Source: Paraconexibacter antarcticus (lineage in GTDB: Bacteria; Actinomycetota; Thermoleophilia; Solirubrobacterales; Solirubrobacteraceae). Taken from it: a stretch of DNA of 64,000 nucleotides. Of the stretch, positions 34,792-43,441 are shown one piece after another (the first letter of the stretch is position 1; every line of letters begins with the position of its first letter). The stretch is taken from assembly GCF_024220175.1 (NCBI RefSeq), contig NZ_CP098502.1, forward strand, positions 1,674,001 to 1,738,000, read 5' to 3'. Below the pieces are notes generated by a model, which saw only the letters and a program-made list of their open reading frames with translations, ran no database searches and was not told where the DNA came from. The translations under genes were made by a program, and so were the position numbers.

Positions 34792-35571
34792 ATGTTCACA
34801 TCCGACCATCTCAGCGTCGTGGTCGACGGCCGGATCGCCATCGTCACGCTCGATGACCCGCCCGCGAACGCGCTGTCGCTGGGGATGACCGACGCACTCG
34901 CCGCGGCCCTCGACACCATCGAGGAGTCCGGAGTCCCGGTGGCTATCTTCCGCTCGGCGGTGCCCGGGTTCTTCGTCGCAGGAGCCGACCTGAAGTTGCT
35001 CGGGTACGCCGACGGTGCCGTCTTCGGTGACTACATGGTGCGCCTGCGCGGCACGATCGAGCGGATCCCGCTGATGCAGGCGGTCACCATTGCCGCGCTC
35101 GACGGACACACGCTCGGCGGCGGGCTGGAGCTGGCCGCCGCCTGCACCTTCCGCGTGGGCGGCCCGGACGCGAAGCTCGGCGTGCCCGAGATCAAGCTCG
35201 GGCTTCTGCCCGGGGCCGGTGGCACGCAGCGGCTACCCCGGATGACCAGCCGGGGCACCGCGCTGGACCTCCTTCTGACGGGGCGCTCGGCGGGGGCCGA
35301 GGAGGCTCTCCGCGTGGGCCTGATCGACCGGCTCGACCCCGTCAGCGGCGAGGCCGGGGCACGCGCGCTGGCGGAGAGGCTCCTGCAGATGCCGACATCG
35401 GCGGTGACCGCGATCGTCCGCTGCGTCGACGCCGCGAGCGACCTGCCGCTGGAGCAGGGCCTGGAGGTCGAAGGCAGGGAGATCCTCGCCCTCTTCGACG
35501 GCGCCGACGCACGCGAGGGCCTGACGGCTTTCCTCGAGAAGCGCCGCCCGGACTTCGGACGACCACGGTGA
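34792..35571 (+). CDS. Enoyl-CoA hydratase (classical, with both glutamates)
   Basis: 259-aa crotonase with the full hydratase active site: DDPPANALSLGMTDALAAAL, GFFVAGADLKLLGYADG, GHTLGGGLELAAACTFRVGG (first Glu) and LGVPEIKLGLLPGAGGTQRL (second Glu and PGAGGTQRL loop). It should add water to a trans-2-enoyl-CoA, giving the (S)-3-hydroxyacyl-CoA. It begins 3 nt after the preceding crotonase and overlaps the SDR start by GTGA. It is the clearest beta-oxidation hydratase in the window. Confidence 0.9.
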   Translation: MFTSDHLSVVVDGRIAIVTLDDPPANALSLGMTDALAAALDTIEESGVPVAIFRSAVPGFFVAGADLKLLGYADGAVFGDYMVRLRGTIERIPLMQAVTIAALDGHTLGGGLELAAACTFRVGGPDAKLGVPEIKLGLLPGAGGTQRLPRMTSRGTALDLLLTGRSAGAEEALRVGLIDRLDPVSGEAGARALAERLLQMPTSAVTAIVRCVDAASDLPLEQGLEVEGREILALFDGADAREGLTAFLEKRRPDFGRPR

Positions 35572-36359
35572 GCGCCGTGACTTCTGGAGCCCCGCGCCGC
35601 GTCGCTGTCATCACGGGTGGGACGCGGAACCTCGGCCTAGCAACGGCCCGGCGGTTCGCACGAGACGGCTATGACCTCGTCCTGGGGTATCACCGCGACG
35701 CGGACACCGCCGCCAGCGCCCAACTTGAACTCGAAGCGCTCGGCGGGCAGGTCAGCCTCTGCGGCGGGGATATCTCCACTGAGGCCGGGCTCGACGCGCT
35801 GTTCGACGTCGTCGCTGCCCGACACGGCCGGCTCGATGTCTTCGTCGCCAACGCCGCGGCGACGAAGTTCGCGCCCCTGACCGAGATCGGCCGCCACCAC
35901 TACCAACGCACCTTCGACCTCTCGGTCGGCGCCTTCCTGTTCGGTGCTCAGCGCGCCGCGACGCTGATGAACGGCGACGGCTCGATCATCGGCATCTCCG
36001 GAATCGATGCCGCCCGCCATATGCCGCGCCACGGGCTGCTCGGCGCGGCGAAGGCCGCGATGGAGGCGCTCGTGCGGTCGCTGGCCTTCGACCTCGGTCC
36101 ACGGATCACCGTGAACGCGATCGGAGCCGGCGCCTTCGCGTCCGACCGCAACGTCATCTACTCGGGCGACGAGCGGTTCGAGGGGTTCCTCCAGGACATC
36201 GGGGAGCGCAGCGCGGCCCAGCGTGTCGCCAGGCTCGACGAGATCGCCGGGGCGGTCGCGTTCCTCGCGTCGGCGGACGCGAGGTTCGTCACCGGCACCA
36301 CGCTCACCGTCGACGGCGGCCTGTCCGTCGGCTTCCTCCAGGGCGGGACGTCTTGGTGA
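35568..36359 (+). CDS. SDR-family protein without the catalytic Tyr
   Basis: 263-aa SDR fold with TGGTRNLG, VANAAATKFAPL (NAA in place of NAG), SIIGISGIDAARHMPRHGLL (Ser present), then GAAKAAMEALVRSL and a C-terminal DARFVTGTTLTVDGGL. The YxxxK position reads LGAAK: the Lys is there but Leu replaces the proton-donating Tyr. It may be an enoyl reductase-like or non-redox member. GTG 35568 overlaps the upstream stop; an alternative GTG at 35577 is also in frame. Third gene of the operon beginning at 34027. Confidence 0.8.
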   Translation: MSAVTSGAPRRVAVITGGTRNLGLATARRFARDGYDLVLGYHRDADTAASAQLELEALGGQVSLCGGDISTEAGLDALFDVVAARHGRLDVFVANAAATKFAPLTEIGRHHYQRTFDLSVGAFLFGAQRAATLMNGDGSIIGISGIDAARHMPRHGLLGAAKAAMEALVRSLAFDLGPRITVNAIGAGAFASDRNVIYSGDERFEGFLQDIGERSAAQRVARLDEIAGAVAFLASADARFVTGTTLTVDGGLSVGFLQGGTSW

Positions 36360-36714
36360 GCGTCACCCTGTCGCGCTCCCGGGCGGCCGGGTAGCCCGGT
36401 GCCAGGGCCCGTTCCCTGGGGTTGGGCGGTCGATCCTCAACGGGCCGCAGCTCGAGAGCTCAGGCCCCGGTCTTTGGCCATACGCGCTCCGCTCCCCTCG
36501 GGCAGGGCGCGGCGGTCGTGGACCGCAGCGGAGCCGAGGTCCGGCGTCATCGCCACAATGCGCATGTCGCCGACGTCCGGGCGAACCCCGCTGCCATGTC
36601 GTCACGACGAGGGCGCTGAGTCGCCTGCTACCTCCGGCATCTGCGCCTGCGGGGCGAGGCCCGGCGGTCCACCACCGCCGATGGGCGGTTCCTGCACGTT
36701 CTGGTACCCGACGC
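36360..36714. other. Intergenic between convergent genes, hairpins but no gene
   Basis: 355 nt between the SDR and the convergent CoA-transferase. CCGGG-tag-CCCGG (36387-36399) and CCAGGG-N6-CCCTGG (36402-36419) may form hairpins that end the SDR transcript. A long + frame running through here to 38409 is a shadow of the CoA-transferase. Confidence 0.5.
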
Positions 36715-37953
36715 TCAGCTGATCCTGTCGTCCGCCGAATCGGGGATGACGACGCCATCATCCAGCAGCACGTTCGACTCGGCGTCGTCAGCGAGCAGCC
36801 ATTCCCCAAGGATCTCGACAGAGTGCTCGCCCAGCCGCGGACATGGTCGCCCGGCGACGGCCCGCGCACCGTCGATCCGCACGGGTCCGGCGGCCATCTG
36901 GATCGTCTCAGGCCCGACCCGCGCCTCGTCGTAGATCGCGCCGCTCGTGCGCGTGTGCGCGTCGGCCACCACGGCGTCCAGGTCGGCCGTGATGCAGCAC
37001 AGGACACCGAGGTCGTCCAGGACGTCGCGGAGCGCGGCGGATGTCCAGCCGCGGATTGCCCGCTCGAGCCGCGGGCCCACACGGTCGTAGTGGCGCAGCC
37101 GTCCGTCGTTGTCCGCGAGGTCCGGGTCATCAAGCATGTCAGCCACGCCGAGCGCCTCGCAGAGGGCGCTCCAGCGCCGCGTATCCCACACCGCCACGAC
37201 GACGAAGCCGTCCGCGGTCGCGAACTGGTCGGCGAGCAGCGGGTGACTGCGGTTCGCCAAGCGGGGGGGCGTACGGCCGTCAGCGGAGCGCATCACCACG
37301 AACCCGGCGTTGAACAGCAATCCCACGTCATAGAGCGAGACCGAGACGTGTCTCGGGACGCCGGTCCGCTCGCGTCCGAGCAGCGCCGCCGCCACCGCGC
37401 CGGCCGCCGTCATCCCGGTCCCGACGTCGATCACCTGGGGGCCGGCGCGCATCGGGATCCCAGCGGTCTCTCCGGTGAGTGTCGCCATGCCGGTCATCGC
37501 TTGGATCATCGAATCCAGCGCGGGACGACCCGCGTAGGCGCCGACTGGCCCGAAGGCGGAGATCGAGCAGACGACGGCGGTCGACCCACGCGCGCTCAGC
37601 GCGGTTGGCTCAAGGCCCAACCGCGCGGCGACGTCGTCACGCTGGTTGTGGACTACGACGTCGCTGCAGGCGGCCAGCCGCGCCACCACGTCGCGGCCCT
37701 CCGGACGACCGTAGTCGACGGCGATCGCGCGTTTCCCACGGTTGCCGCTGACGAACGTCGGCGTCATGCCCGGGCCGACCACCGGACCGCCGAGCGTGCG
37801 TGCCGGATCACCGCCGGGCGGTTCGACTTTGACGACATCGGCGCCCCAGTCCGCGAGCAGCGAGCAGCAGATCGGGCCGGCGAGGAACGTGCTGGCGTCC
37901 AGGACGCGCAGACCTTCCAGCGGCAGCGCGGACACGACCGCGGCCGTACTCAC
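36715..37953 (-). CDS. CaiB/BaiF family CoA-transferase (class III)
   Basis: 412-aa family III CoA-transferase: GLRVLDASTFLAGPICCSLL, ADWGADVVKVEPPGGDPART, NRGKRAIAVDYGRPEGRDVV, a GYAGRPALDSMIQAMTGMA-like block (AYAGRPALDSMIQAMTGMAT) with the catalytic Asp, and VIDVGTGMTAAGAVAAALLG. It moves CoA between an acyl-CoA and a free acid, so it can activate the island's substrate without ATP. GTG 37953 overlaps the stop of the small upstream gene (GTGA). It shares operator site 13 with the divergent carboxyltransferase. Confidence 0.88.
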   Translation of the reverse strand: MSTAAVVSALPLEGLRVLDASTFLAGPICCSLLADWGADVVKVEPPGGDPARTLGGPVVGPGMTPTFVSGNRGKRAIAVDYGRPEGRDVVARLAACSDVVVHNQRDDVAARLGLEPTALSARGSTAVVCSISAFGPVGAYAGRPALDSMIQAMTGMATLTGETAGIPMRAGPQVIDVGTGMTAAGAVAAALLGRERTGVPRHVSVSLYDVGLLFNAGFVVMRSADGRTPPRLANRSHPLLADQFATADGFVVVAVWDTRRWSALCEALGVADMLDDPDLADNDGRLRHYDRVGPRLERAIRGWTSAALRDVLDDLGVLCCITADLDAVVADAHTRTSGAIYDEARVGPETIQMAAGPVRIDGARAVAGRPCPRLGEHSVEILGEWLLADDAESNVLLDDGVVIPDSADDRIS

Positions 37954-38285
37954 GTGGTGTCCAGCGGCTGGATGTCGGCAGGGAACGCCTCGGCCATGCG
38001 ATCGATCACCGTCTCGAGGAGCTCGCAGGCATCTGGGGGCTCGTCGAAGAGCATGCGCAGTTGCGCCTCCGGCACCACGCCGACCGAGGGCGGCGTGAGG
38101 TCCTCGCCCGCGAACCACCGGCGTTGCGCGGGCGACACGAGCAACTCCTCGCCGACGGCGCGGTGCAGCGTCGTCACCTCTGCGTCGCTGATCACGACCA
38201 GGCCTCGGACGCGCAGGCCGCTGGCGATCTCGACGGCTTCTGGACCCGGTTCCTCGAACACGTTCTGCTCCCCAGACTGTCTCAT
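37950..38285 (-). CDS. Conserved-looking small protein of unknown function (111 aa)
   Basis: An intact 111-aa frame coupled by GTGA to the CoA-transferase gene and preceded, 6 nt upstream, by operator site 13. It is soluble and acidic, with no signal peptide and no motif that I recognise. Features include SGLRVRGLVVISDAEVTTLH, VSPAQRRWFAGEDLTPPSVG and PDACELLETVIDRMAEAFPA. Its position as first gene of a two-gene operon argues that it is real. It could be a small subunit or chaperone-like partner, but I give no function. Confidence 0.6.
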   Translation of the reverse strand: MRQSGEQNVFEEPGPEAVEIASGLRVRGLVVISDAEVTTLHRAVGEELLVSPAQRRWFAGEDLTPPSVGVVPEAQLRMLFDEPPDACELLETVIDRMAEAFPADIQPLDTT

Positions 38286-38291
38286 ATCGGT

Positions 38292-38307
38292 GCTAACGAG
38301 CGTTTAT
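38292..38307 (+). promoter_or_regulatory. Island operator site 13 (GCTAAC GAGC GTTTAT)
   Basis: Copy in the 80-nt divergent spacer, 6 nt from the start at 38285 (-) and 58 nt from the carboxyltransferase ATG at 38366 (+). Confidence 0.65.
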
Positions 38308-38365
38308 ACTCGATCGTCCGAACCGGTGGAGCCTGTCCGCCACCTCAGCCCGAAGGAGCACACCG

Positions 38366-39922
38366 ATGGCGACCGAACCCGAGACCCTCGACATCCCTCT
38401 CGAGCGTGAGTTGCTCTCGCGCGTGGAGGCGGCGAAGGCCGGTGGTGCCGCCAAGTACCACGAGGCGATCGCCCGCCAGAACAAGATGTTCGTCCGCGAT
38501 CGCGTGGAGGCGCTGCTCGACGAGGGCTCGTTCGTCGAGGACGGGCTGCTGGCACGCACGATGGACGAGGGGCTTGCGGCGGACGCCATCGTGACGGGCC
38601 TCGGCACCGTCGACGGGCGTCCCGTCTGCGTGATCGCCAACGACCCGACCGTGAAGGCGGGTGCGTGGGGGCGGCAGACGATCCGCAAGTACGTTCGCAT
38701 GCAGGAAGAGGCTGCCCGCAGCCGGTGTCCCCTGGTCTACCTCGTCGACTCCGCGGGCGCGCGACTAGACGAGCAGTTCGACCTGTTCATCGACCGCGGG
38801 CACGCGGGCCGCATCTTCTGGAACCAGTGCCGGATGTCCGGAGTCACGCCACAGATCTGCATCCTGTTCGGCCCGTCGCCGGCGGGCGCGGCGTACGTCC
38901 CCGCGTTCTGTGATGCGGTGATCATGGTCGACGGCAACGCCGCGGCTTTCCTCGGCTCCCCGCGCATGGTCAAGATGGCCATCAAGGAGGAGGTCACCGC
39001 CGAGGAGATGGGTGGTGCGCGCATGCACTGCGACGTCTCGGGGCTCGGCGATCAGCTCGCAAAGGACGACGCTCACGCGCTGGAGCTCGCGCGCACGTAC
39101 CTCAGCTACCTGCCGCAGTCGTGGGAACACCCCGTGCCGCTTACGGATCCGGTCGAGCCGCCCGAGGGGCCGCGCCTCAACGAGATCATCCCGGAGAACC
39201 AGGTCAAGCCGTTCGACATGCGCGAGGTGCTGACGCAGCTGTTCGACGAGGGCTCGATCTTCCAGCACAAGCCGCGCTTCGCCAAAGAACTCATCACCGC
39301 CTTCGCACGCCTCGACGGCCGGCCGGTCGGGATCGTCGCGAGCCAGCCGAACTTCAAGGGGGGCATCCTCACCGCGGATACCTCGGACAAGGGCGCGCAG
39401 TTCGTGCAGATGTGCAACGCCTACGGCATCCCGCTCATCTTCCTGTCCGATACCCCGGGCTTCATGGTGGGCTCGGTGGTCGAGCGCGGCGGGATCATCC
39501 GGCACGGTGCCAAGTACCTCAGTGCGATCGCCAATTGCACGGTCCCGCGAATCTCCGTGATGCTGCGCAAGAGCTATGGTGCGGCGTACATGGCGATGTC
39601 CGGGGCCACGTTCGACCCTGACGCCATGATCGCGCTGCCCTCGACGAAGATGGCGATCATGGGCCCGGAAGCCGCGGTGAACGCCATCTGGTCAAACCGT
39701 ATCGAGGCGATTGAGGACCCGGAGGAGCGTGAGGCGTTCGTCAACGCACGCCGTGAGGAGTACCTGGTCAACCTCGACATCTTCCGAGCCGCGTCCGAGT
39801 TCTACGTCGACAGCGTGATTCCCGGCGACGAGCTGCGACGCGAGCTGATCCTGCGCATGCGGCACTACGCCAACAAGAAGCGCGAGACGGTACCGCGCCA
39901 CAACGCAGTCATCCGCGGGTAG
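38366..39922 (+). CDS. Acyl-CoA carboxylase carboxyltransferase (beta) subunit
   Basis: 518-aa carboxyltransferase: an N-terminal helix region ERELLSRVEAAKAGGAAKYH, NKMFVRDRVEALLDEGSFVE, VCVIANDPTVKAGAWGRQTI, LFGPSPAGAAYVPAFCDAVI (first oxyanion site), FLSDTPGFMVGSVVERGGII, LRKSYGAAYMAMSGATFDPD and the C-terminal dimer helices. Its close relative is the subunit at 29534 (shared [32 protein letters not shown]). The gene stands alone under operator site 13, so its biotin carboxylase must be supplied from elsewhere. The family includes acetyl-/propionyl-CoA carboxylase and glutaconyl-CoA decarboxylase subunits; which it is cannot be read from sequence alone. Confidence 0.88.
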   Translation: MATEPETLDIPLERELLSRVEAAKAGGAAKYHEAIARQNKMFVRDRVEALLDEGSFVEDGLLARTMDEGLAADAIVTGLGTVDGRPVCVIANDPTVKAGAWGRQTIRKYVRMQEEAARSRCPLVYLVDSAGARLDEQFDLFIDRGHAGRIFWNQCRMSGVTPQICILFGPSPAGAAYVPAFCDAVIMVDGNAAAFLGSPRMVKMAIKEEVTAEEMGGARMHCDVSGLGDQLAKDDAHALELARTYLSYLPQSWEHPVPLTDPVEPPEGPRLNEIIPENQVKPFDMREVLTQLFDEGSIFQHKPRFAKELITAFARLDGRPVGIVASQPNFKGGILTADTSDKGAQFVQMCNAYGIPLIFLSDTPGFMVGSVVERGGIIRHGAKYLSAIANCTVPRISVMLRKSYGAAYMAMSGATFDPDAMIALPSTKMAIMGPEAAVNAIWSNRIEAIEDPEEREAFVNARREEYLVNLDIFRAASEFYVDSVIPGDELRRELILRMRHYANKKRETVPRHNAVIRG

Positions 39923-39931
39923 CCCCGCTGC

Positions 39932-40969
39932 TTACTTACACGGGTGGGCGTGCCGCGGGCAGGCCGCTCGGCTTCGGATCACGCCGGCCTCGGCGTCGGC
40001 GACGATCGCCCCCTGGTGACCGAGAAGATCCAGGTGGGCGATGACCTCGGTCATCGCCAAGTACGTCAGGTCCGGCGGCAGGTCTGTCCAGAGTACGTCC
40101 ACCAGGTCGCGAGCGGCACGGGGTTCGATCTGCAGCGCCGCCAGGATCTCAGCCGCCCGTTGGTGGTGCATCGCCACGCGTGCGTCGATCAGCGTGGGCA
40201 GGTCGGAGAACACCGGTCCGTGTCCCGGGAGGGCGACGCTGACGGTGAGCTCGCGCGTGCCGGCCAGCGACGCCAGGTAGTCGAGCAGCGGCCGCGGCCG
40301 CGTCCGCTCGTCCGCCGCCGATTCCACGTCACGGGCACCGAGCGGCAGATGCGCGATCGGGTTGGACGAGACCTTCGGCAGCAGGTGATCACCGACGACG
40401 AGCACGCCGTCACCGGGGTCGTGGAGGATGATGTCGCTCGGGCTGTGGCCTGGACGGTGATAGACGGTGAGCCGGCGCCCGCCGGCTTGTAGCACGTCGC
40501 CGTCACGCAGCCGGACGTCGATGGCGACCGATTCGGCGTACTGACGATCACTGTCCTGGCGCCGGCGTCGGGCCGTGATCTCCGCCGACGGCATGCCGTG
40601 CCGGACGATGACGCGCGACATGTAGTCGTGCTGACGCGAGAGCGCGGCGGGGAGGTCGTGGAGTTCCTCGGCGAGCGGCGCGAAGGCGGCGACGCGCGCA
40701 CCAGAACGCCGGACCAGTTCGGCGGCGGCACCGATGTGGTCCTGATGCTGGTGGGTGAGGACGAGCAATTCGATGTCCTCGAGCCGGATCCCGACCGATG
40801 CCGCCCCGGCCTGCAATGCAGCAAGCGCGGCTGGGGTCCTGGGCCCCGCATCGACCAGCGTCAGCGGCTCCCCCAGCAGCAGATATGCGTTGACGACGCC
40901 GACGGCCCACGGAGTCGGCATCGCGATGCGGACGACATCCGCGGGCGGGTCCGCCGCCTGAAAGGTCAC
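39932..40969 (-). CDS. MBL-fold metallo-hydrolase (paralogue of the 4663 gene)
   Basis: 345-aa MBL hydrolase with THQHQDHIG, YHRPGHSPSDIILHDPGDGV, VVGDHLLPKVSSNPIAHLPL and LPGHGPVF, and the same C-terminal helical extension as the 341-aa protein at 4663 (shared blocks such as MPTPWAVGVVNAYLL versus LPTPWLVGPVNAYIL). Its stop is 9 nt from the convergent carboxyltransferase stop; it is encoded 4 nt downstream of a dehydrogenase gene, so both form one operon. Thioesterase or lactonase activity on a pathway intermediate is likely. Two paralogues in one regulon suggest two related substrates. Confidence 0.87.
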   Translation of the reverse strand: MTFQAADPPADVVRIAMPTPWAVGVVNAYLLLGEPLTLVDAGPRTPAALAALQAGAASVGIRLEDIELLVLTHQHQDHIGAAAELVRRSGARVAAFAPLAEELHDLPAALSRQHDYMSRVIVRHGMPSAEITARRRRQDSDRQYAESVAIDVRLRDGDVLQAGGRRLTVYHRPGHSPSDIILHDPGDGVLVVGDHLLPKVSSNPIAHLPLGARDVESAADERTRPRPLLDYLASLAGTRELTVSVALPGHGPVFSDLPTLIDARVAMHHQRAAEILAALQIEPRAARDLVDVLWTDLPPDLTYLAMTEVIAHLDLLGHQGAIVADAEAGVIRSRAACPRHAHPCK

Positions 40970-40973
40970 CCGT

Positions 40974-42173
40974 TCAGTAGGAGCGCGGCAACCCGAGGGA
41001 GTGCTCGGCGACGAAGTTGAGGATCATCTCGCGCGAGACCGGCGCCGTCCTGAGCAGCCGTACCATGAACCAGTAGTTCGAGAGCTTGTACTCGAGCGCC
41101 ACGCCGTTGCCGCCGTGCGTCTGCATCGCCTGGTCCAGGCATTTGATGCCGGCCTCCGCCGAGGCGTACTTGGCGATGTTCGCCGCCTCGCCTGCGCCGG
41201 GGGCGCCGACGTCGTAAAGGACGGCCGCCTTCTGCGTCATGACGCGGGCCTGCTCCAGGGCGATCTTCGCCTCGGCCAGGGGGTGTGATACGCCCTGGTG
41301 GGACCCGATCTTCTTGCCGCCCCAGACAACCCGCTCGTTGGCGTAGGAGCAGGCCTTGTCGAGGGCGTAGCGGGCGATGCCGGTGCACATGACCGCTGCC
41401 TGGATGCGCTCGGGGTTCAGGCCGTCGAAGACGACCTTCAGGCCCTGGTCCGCAGCGCCGATCAGGCGGTCGTCACCTATCTCGACGTTGTCGAAATAGA
41501 GTGTCCACTGCTTTTCGGGGGCCTCGATGGCGGTCGGGATGTGCTGGCGGGTCAGACCGGGTGCATCGACGTCGACGATGAACAGCGACAGGCGACCCCG
41601 GCCGGTGCCCTCATCGACGCTGGTGCGGGCGACGACCAAGACCGCGTCCGCGTCCTCCATGCCGGAGATGTAGTACTTCTGGCCGTTCAGGACGTAGCCG
41701 CTGTCCGTCTTGGTCGCCGCGGTCGAGATCTTGTGCGAGTTCGACCCGGCGTCGGGCTCCGTGATCGCGAAGGCGATCTTCATCGCAGCGGTGCCGATGC
41801 CGCGCAGCCAGCGGTCCTTCTGCTCGTGCGTGCCGTGGCGCGCGAGGATCGAGCCGACGATGGCGGGGGAGACGACCATGAGCAGCAGCGGGCATCCGGC
41901 GTATGCGGTCTCCTCCCCGACCGCAGCCAATTCGTACATGCCGAGCCCGCCGCCGTCGTACTCCTCGGGCACATTGACGCCCAGGAAGCCCTTCTCACCG
42001 AGCTCATTCCACAACGCAGTCGGCGGCTCGTCGGCCGCAGTCTGCTTGATGTAGTACTCGGGGCCGTACTTCGACGCGATCGCGTACACGGACTCTCGCA
42101 GCATCTGCTCTTCCTGCGTGGGGACGAGGGGCAGGTAGGGCAGGCCGTGGTCGGTCATCGTAGCGGGGTTCAC
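40974..42173 (-). CDS. Acyl-CoA dehydrogenase
   Basis: 399-aa enzyme: LGVNVPEEYDGGGLGMYELA, AFAITEPDAGSNSHKISTAA, LNGQKYYISGMEDADAVLVV, GLKVVFDGLNPERIQAAVMC with NPER carrying the likely catalytic Glu, KKIGSHQGVSHPLAEAKIAL and a C-terminal THGGNGVALEYKLSNYWFMV. The usual C-terminal R-D-x-x-x-x-x-x-EGT block is absent (it ends LRTAPVSREMILNFVAEHSL), so the base is probably in the NPER helix as in isovaleryl-CoA dehydrogenase. It starts at ATG 42173 (or an in-frame ATG 15 nt later) and is followed by the MBL hydrolase. Operator site 14 lies 37 nt upstream. Confidence 0.87.
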   Translation of the reverse strand: MNPATMTDHGLPYLPLVPTQEEQMLRESVYAIASKYGPEYYIKQTAADEPPTALWNELGEKGFLGVNVPEEYDGGGLGMYELAAVGEETAYAGCPLLLMVVSPAIVGSILARHGTHEQKDRWLRGIGTAAMKIAFAITEPDAGSNSHKISTAATKTDSGYVLNGQKYYISGMEDADAVLVVARTSVDEGTGRGRLSLFIVDVDAPGLTRQHIPTAIEAPEKQWTLYFDNVEIGDDRLIGAADQGLKVVFDGLNPERIQAAVMCTGIARYALDKACSYANERVVWGGKKIGSHQGVSHPLAEAKIALEQARVMTQKAAVLYDVGAPGAGEAANIAKYASAEAGIKCLDQAMQTHGGNGVALEYKLSNYWFMVRLLRTAPVSREMILNFVAEHSLGLPRSY

Positions 42174-42210
42174 GTCGGATCTCCTATGGTCAAGGACTGG
42201 ATCGTGGGAT

Positions 42211-42226
42211 GGTAACAGTCGTTAGC
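42211..42226 (+). promoter_or_regulatory. Island operator site 14 (GGTAAC AGTC GTTAGC)
   Basis: Copy in the divergent spacer, 37 nt from the dehydrogenase start (42173, -) and 110 nt from the LLM oxidoreductase ATG (42337, +). Confidence 0.65.
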
Positions 42227-42336
42227 AAACACGTCGAGATACGAGCGAAATACGGTATTTTCAGGCTTTCACGCTGCATAATCGGCAGCGTATTCTCGCG
42301 CGAACGCACGCTTACGTGGTGCACGAAAGGAACGGA

Positions 42337-43398
42337 ATGAGTACGACGGAGAATGGGGCGGACAGCGGCGGGCGGTTGACCTTCGGGGTTTCCGTGTTCG
42401 GCGAGACGCTGGCCGCAACGATGCGGCTCGCCGCCGCAGCGGATGCGGCAGGCCTGGATGCCGTGTGGACGAGTGAGTTCTACACGCGCTCCGGCGGGAT
42501 CTCGCTGGCAGCGATGGCCACCGCGACCGAACGCTGCCGGCTGGGATCGTCGATCATGTACGGCATCGGCCGCTCGCCGCTGGTCCTGGCGACCGATGCA
42601 CGCGACCTGGACGAGCTGTCGGGCGGGCGCATGGTGCTCGGGCTGGGGAACGGCACGCGGACGATGATCCGGGACTGGCACGGTCAGGATCCCGACGCGC
42701 CGGCCGTACGCATGGAGGAGCTCGTGCCGCTCGTGCGGCGCATCTGGCGCCTGCACGAGGGGCCGGTGTCTCACGATGGGCGCTTCTACCACGTCAACAT
42801 CAAACCGGTCGGTCCGGTGGCGCCGCCGCAGCGCGAGAGCATCCCGATCGTCATCGCCGGCGTGAGGCCGCGGATGGTCCGCGCGGCGGGCGAGGTCGCC
42901 GACGGCCTCGCCGGACACCCGTTGATGACGGTCAAGTATGCCCAGGAAGTGGTGCGCCCAGCGCTCGAAGAGGGTGCGATGCGTGCGGGGCGCGACCTCG
43001 CGAACTTCGAGGTCGCGAGCATGGTCATCACCGCTCTGCACCCGGACGTCGGGCAGGCACGTCGTGAGGCGGCGGCGCAGATCGCCTTCTACTCGTCCGT
43101 CAAGACATACGACGTGATCCTCGACGTCTGTGGTTTCACGGCGGAAGGCGAGAAGATCCGCGAGGCATTCGGGCGGCGCGACATGGCGGCGATGGTGGCA
43201 GCCGTCAGCGACGACATGATCGACGCGATGTCCGTGACCGGGTCCACGCCCGAGGAGATCCGGGATGGCCTGAAGCGGTACGAAGGCGTCATCGACCACG
43301 CCATGATGTACACGCCATCGATCGCGTCGAGCCCGGAGCGCGTGGAGGAGAACACCTCCTCGCTGATCGCGGCGTCTGACGTCATCACCGCGCCATAG
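42337..43398 (+). CDS. LLM-class flavin/F420-dependent oxidoreductase
   Basis: 353-aa luciferase-like TIM-barrel protein: LTFGVSVFGETLAATMRLAA, AADAAGLDAVWTSEFYTRSG, GSSIMYGIGRSPLVLATDAR, DLDELSGGRMVLGLGNGTRT, and IPIVIAGVRPRMVRAAGEVA. ATG 42337 lies behind AAAGGAA. Members use FMN or F420 to oxidise, reduce or monooxygenate organic substrates; many actinobacterial ones use F420. Here it could reduce or oxygenate a cyclic intermediate. It is divergent from the dehydrogenase at 40974. The motif set does not fix the cofactor. Confidence 0.88.
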   Translation: MSTTENGADSGGRLTFGVSVFGETLAATMRLAAAADAAGLDAVWTSEFYTRSGGISLAAMATATERCRLGSSIMYGIGRSPLVLATDARDLDELSGGRMVLGLGNGTRTMIRDWHGQDPDAPAVRMEELVPLVRRIWRLHEGPVSHDGRFYHVNIKPVGPVAPPQRESIPIVIAGVRPRMVRAAGEVADGLAGHPLMTVKYAQEVVRPALEEGAMRAGRDLANFEVASMVITALHPDVGQARREAAAQIAFYSSVKTYDVILDVCGFTAEGEKIREAFGRRDMAAMVAAVSDDMIDAMSVTGSTPEEIRDGLKRYEGVIDHAMMYTPSIASSPERVEENTSSLIAASDVITAP

Positions 43399-43402
43399 GA
43401 CC

Positions 43403-43437
43403 GCGTGCGGGCACCGGCCGCGCCGGTGCCCGCACGC
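43403..43437. terminator. Bidirectional hairpin terminator
   Basis: Perfect 16-bp stem (left arm 43403-43418, GCGTGCGGGCACCGGC) with a CGC loop and its exact complement at 43422-43437. It lies between the convergent LLM oxidoreductase (+) and acyl-CoA ligase (-), 5 nt from each stop. Confidence 0.75.
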
Positions 43438-43441
43438 CCGC

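Noticed and set aside
36223..38409. A 728-aa open frame on the + strand
   Set aside because: It lies antisense to the CoA-transferase and its small partner, has low-complexity Arg/Pro-rich sequence and no domain; high GC leaves such shadow frames open.
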